From Chitinophagales bacterium (GTDB taxonomy: Bacteria > Bacteroidota > Bacteroidia > Chitinophagales > UBA10324), in the NCBI GenBank assembly GCA_026786335.1, contig JAJAYG010000037.1, positions 1-5,960 on the forward strand: a DNA stretch of 5,960 nt, written 5' to 3'. Each line of letters starts with the position of its first letter. Within the stretch, counting starts at the first letter, position 1. The translations under genes and the position numbers were made by a program. A model generated the notes under the pieces. The model had not been told where the DNA came from and ran no database searches. It worked only from the letters and a program-made list of their open reading frames with translations. Positions 5,908 through 5,960 of this stretch are shown in pieces.

Positions 5908-5960
5908 ATGAACTCACATGCAAAAGAACCTGTTCAAGTGAAACGAATCTGGAAGAACTA
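5908..5960 (+). CDS. Possible start of a plus-strand gene, cut by the right edge
   Basis: ATG at 5908 opens a frame that stays open to the window end, reading MNSHAKEPVQVKRIWKN. A TGA immediately before the ATG means the frame cannot begin further upstream. The charged, hydrophilic start looks like an ordinary cytoplasmic N-terminus, and the promoter candidate at 5860-5891 is correctly placed. Seventeen codons are too few to name a family. The minus strand is also open here in one frame, ending at a TAA around 5876, so a gene end on that strand is an alternative. Confidence 0.3.
   Translation, partial: MNSHAKEPVQVKRIWKN

Overview
The window looks like chromosomal DNA from a member of the Bacteroidota. 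This rests on four things: the AT-rich composition; the lack of clear Shine-Dalgarno sequences before the genes; two candidate promoters close to the Bacteroidota TTTG / TAnnTTTG pattern; and an NlpC/P60 protein whose N-terminus (GICNLSV.PLR.EP.DKSEMVSQLLFGE) matches a form I associate with Bacteroidota. The phylum call is an inference from memory, not a database result.

Layout, left to right. (1) 1-1157, minus strand: the N-terminal 385 codons of a beta-class N6-adenine DNA methyltransferase that runs off the left edge. (2) 1158-1297: a short spacer with a palindromic element (1227-1268) that can form two mutually exclusive hairpins. (3) 1298-2650, minus: purB, adenylosuccinate lyase, complete. 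(4) 2651-3068: a gene-free 418-bp spacer holding an array of REP-like hairpin modules, two in one orientation and a third inverted, bounded by a 17-bp perfect inverted repeat. (5) 3069-4586, minus: a fused NAD(P)H-hydrate epimerase/dehydratase (Nnr, YjeF family), complete. (6) 4587-4884: a spacer with a 14-bp tandem repeat that touches the stop codon of the next gene. (7) 4885-5658, minus: a cytoplasmic-type SH3b plus NlpC/P60 peptidase, complete, starting at TTG. (8) 5659-5960: a spacer with two perfect palindromes and two divergent candidate promoters, then a possible plus-strand gene start at 5908 cut by the right edge.

The three complete genes are housekeeping in character: purine/AMP synthesis, repair of damaged NAD(P)H, and cell-wall peptide cleavage. 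They share a strand, but the spacers of 140, 418 and 298 bp with repeats in each suggest separate transcription units rather than one operon. The methyltransferase is the only accessory-type gene; any restriction partner would lie outside the window to the left. I see no tRNA, rRNA, CRISPR array, transposase or phage gene. The least ordinary content is the intergenic repeat architecture.
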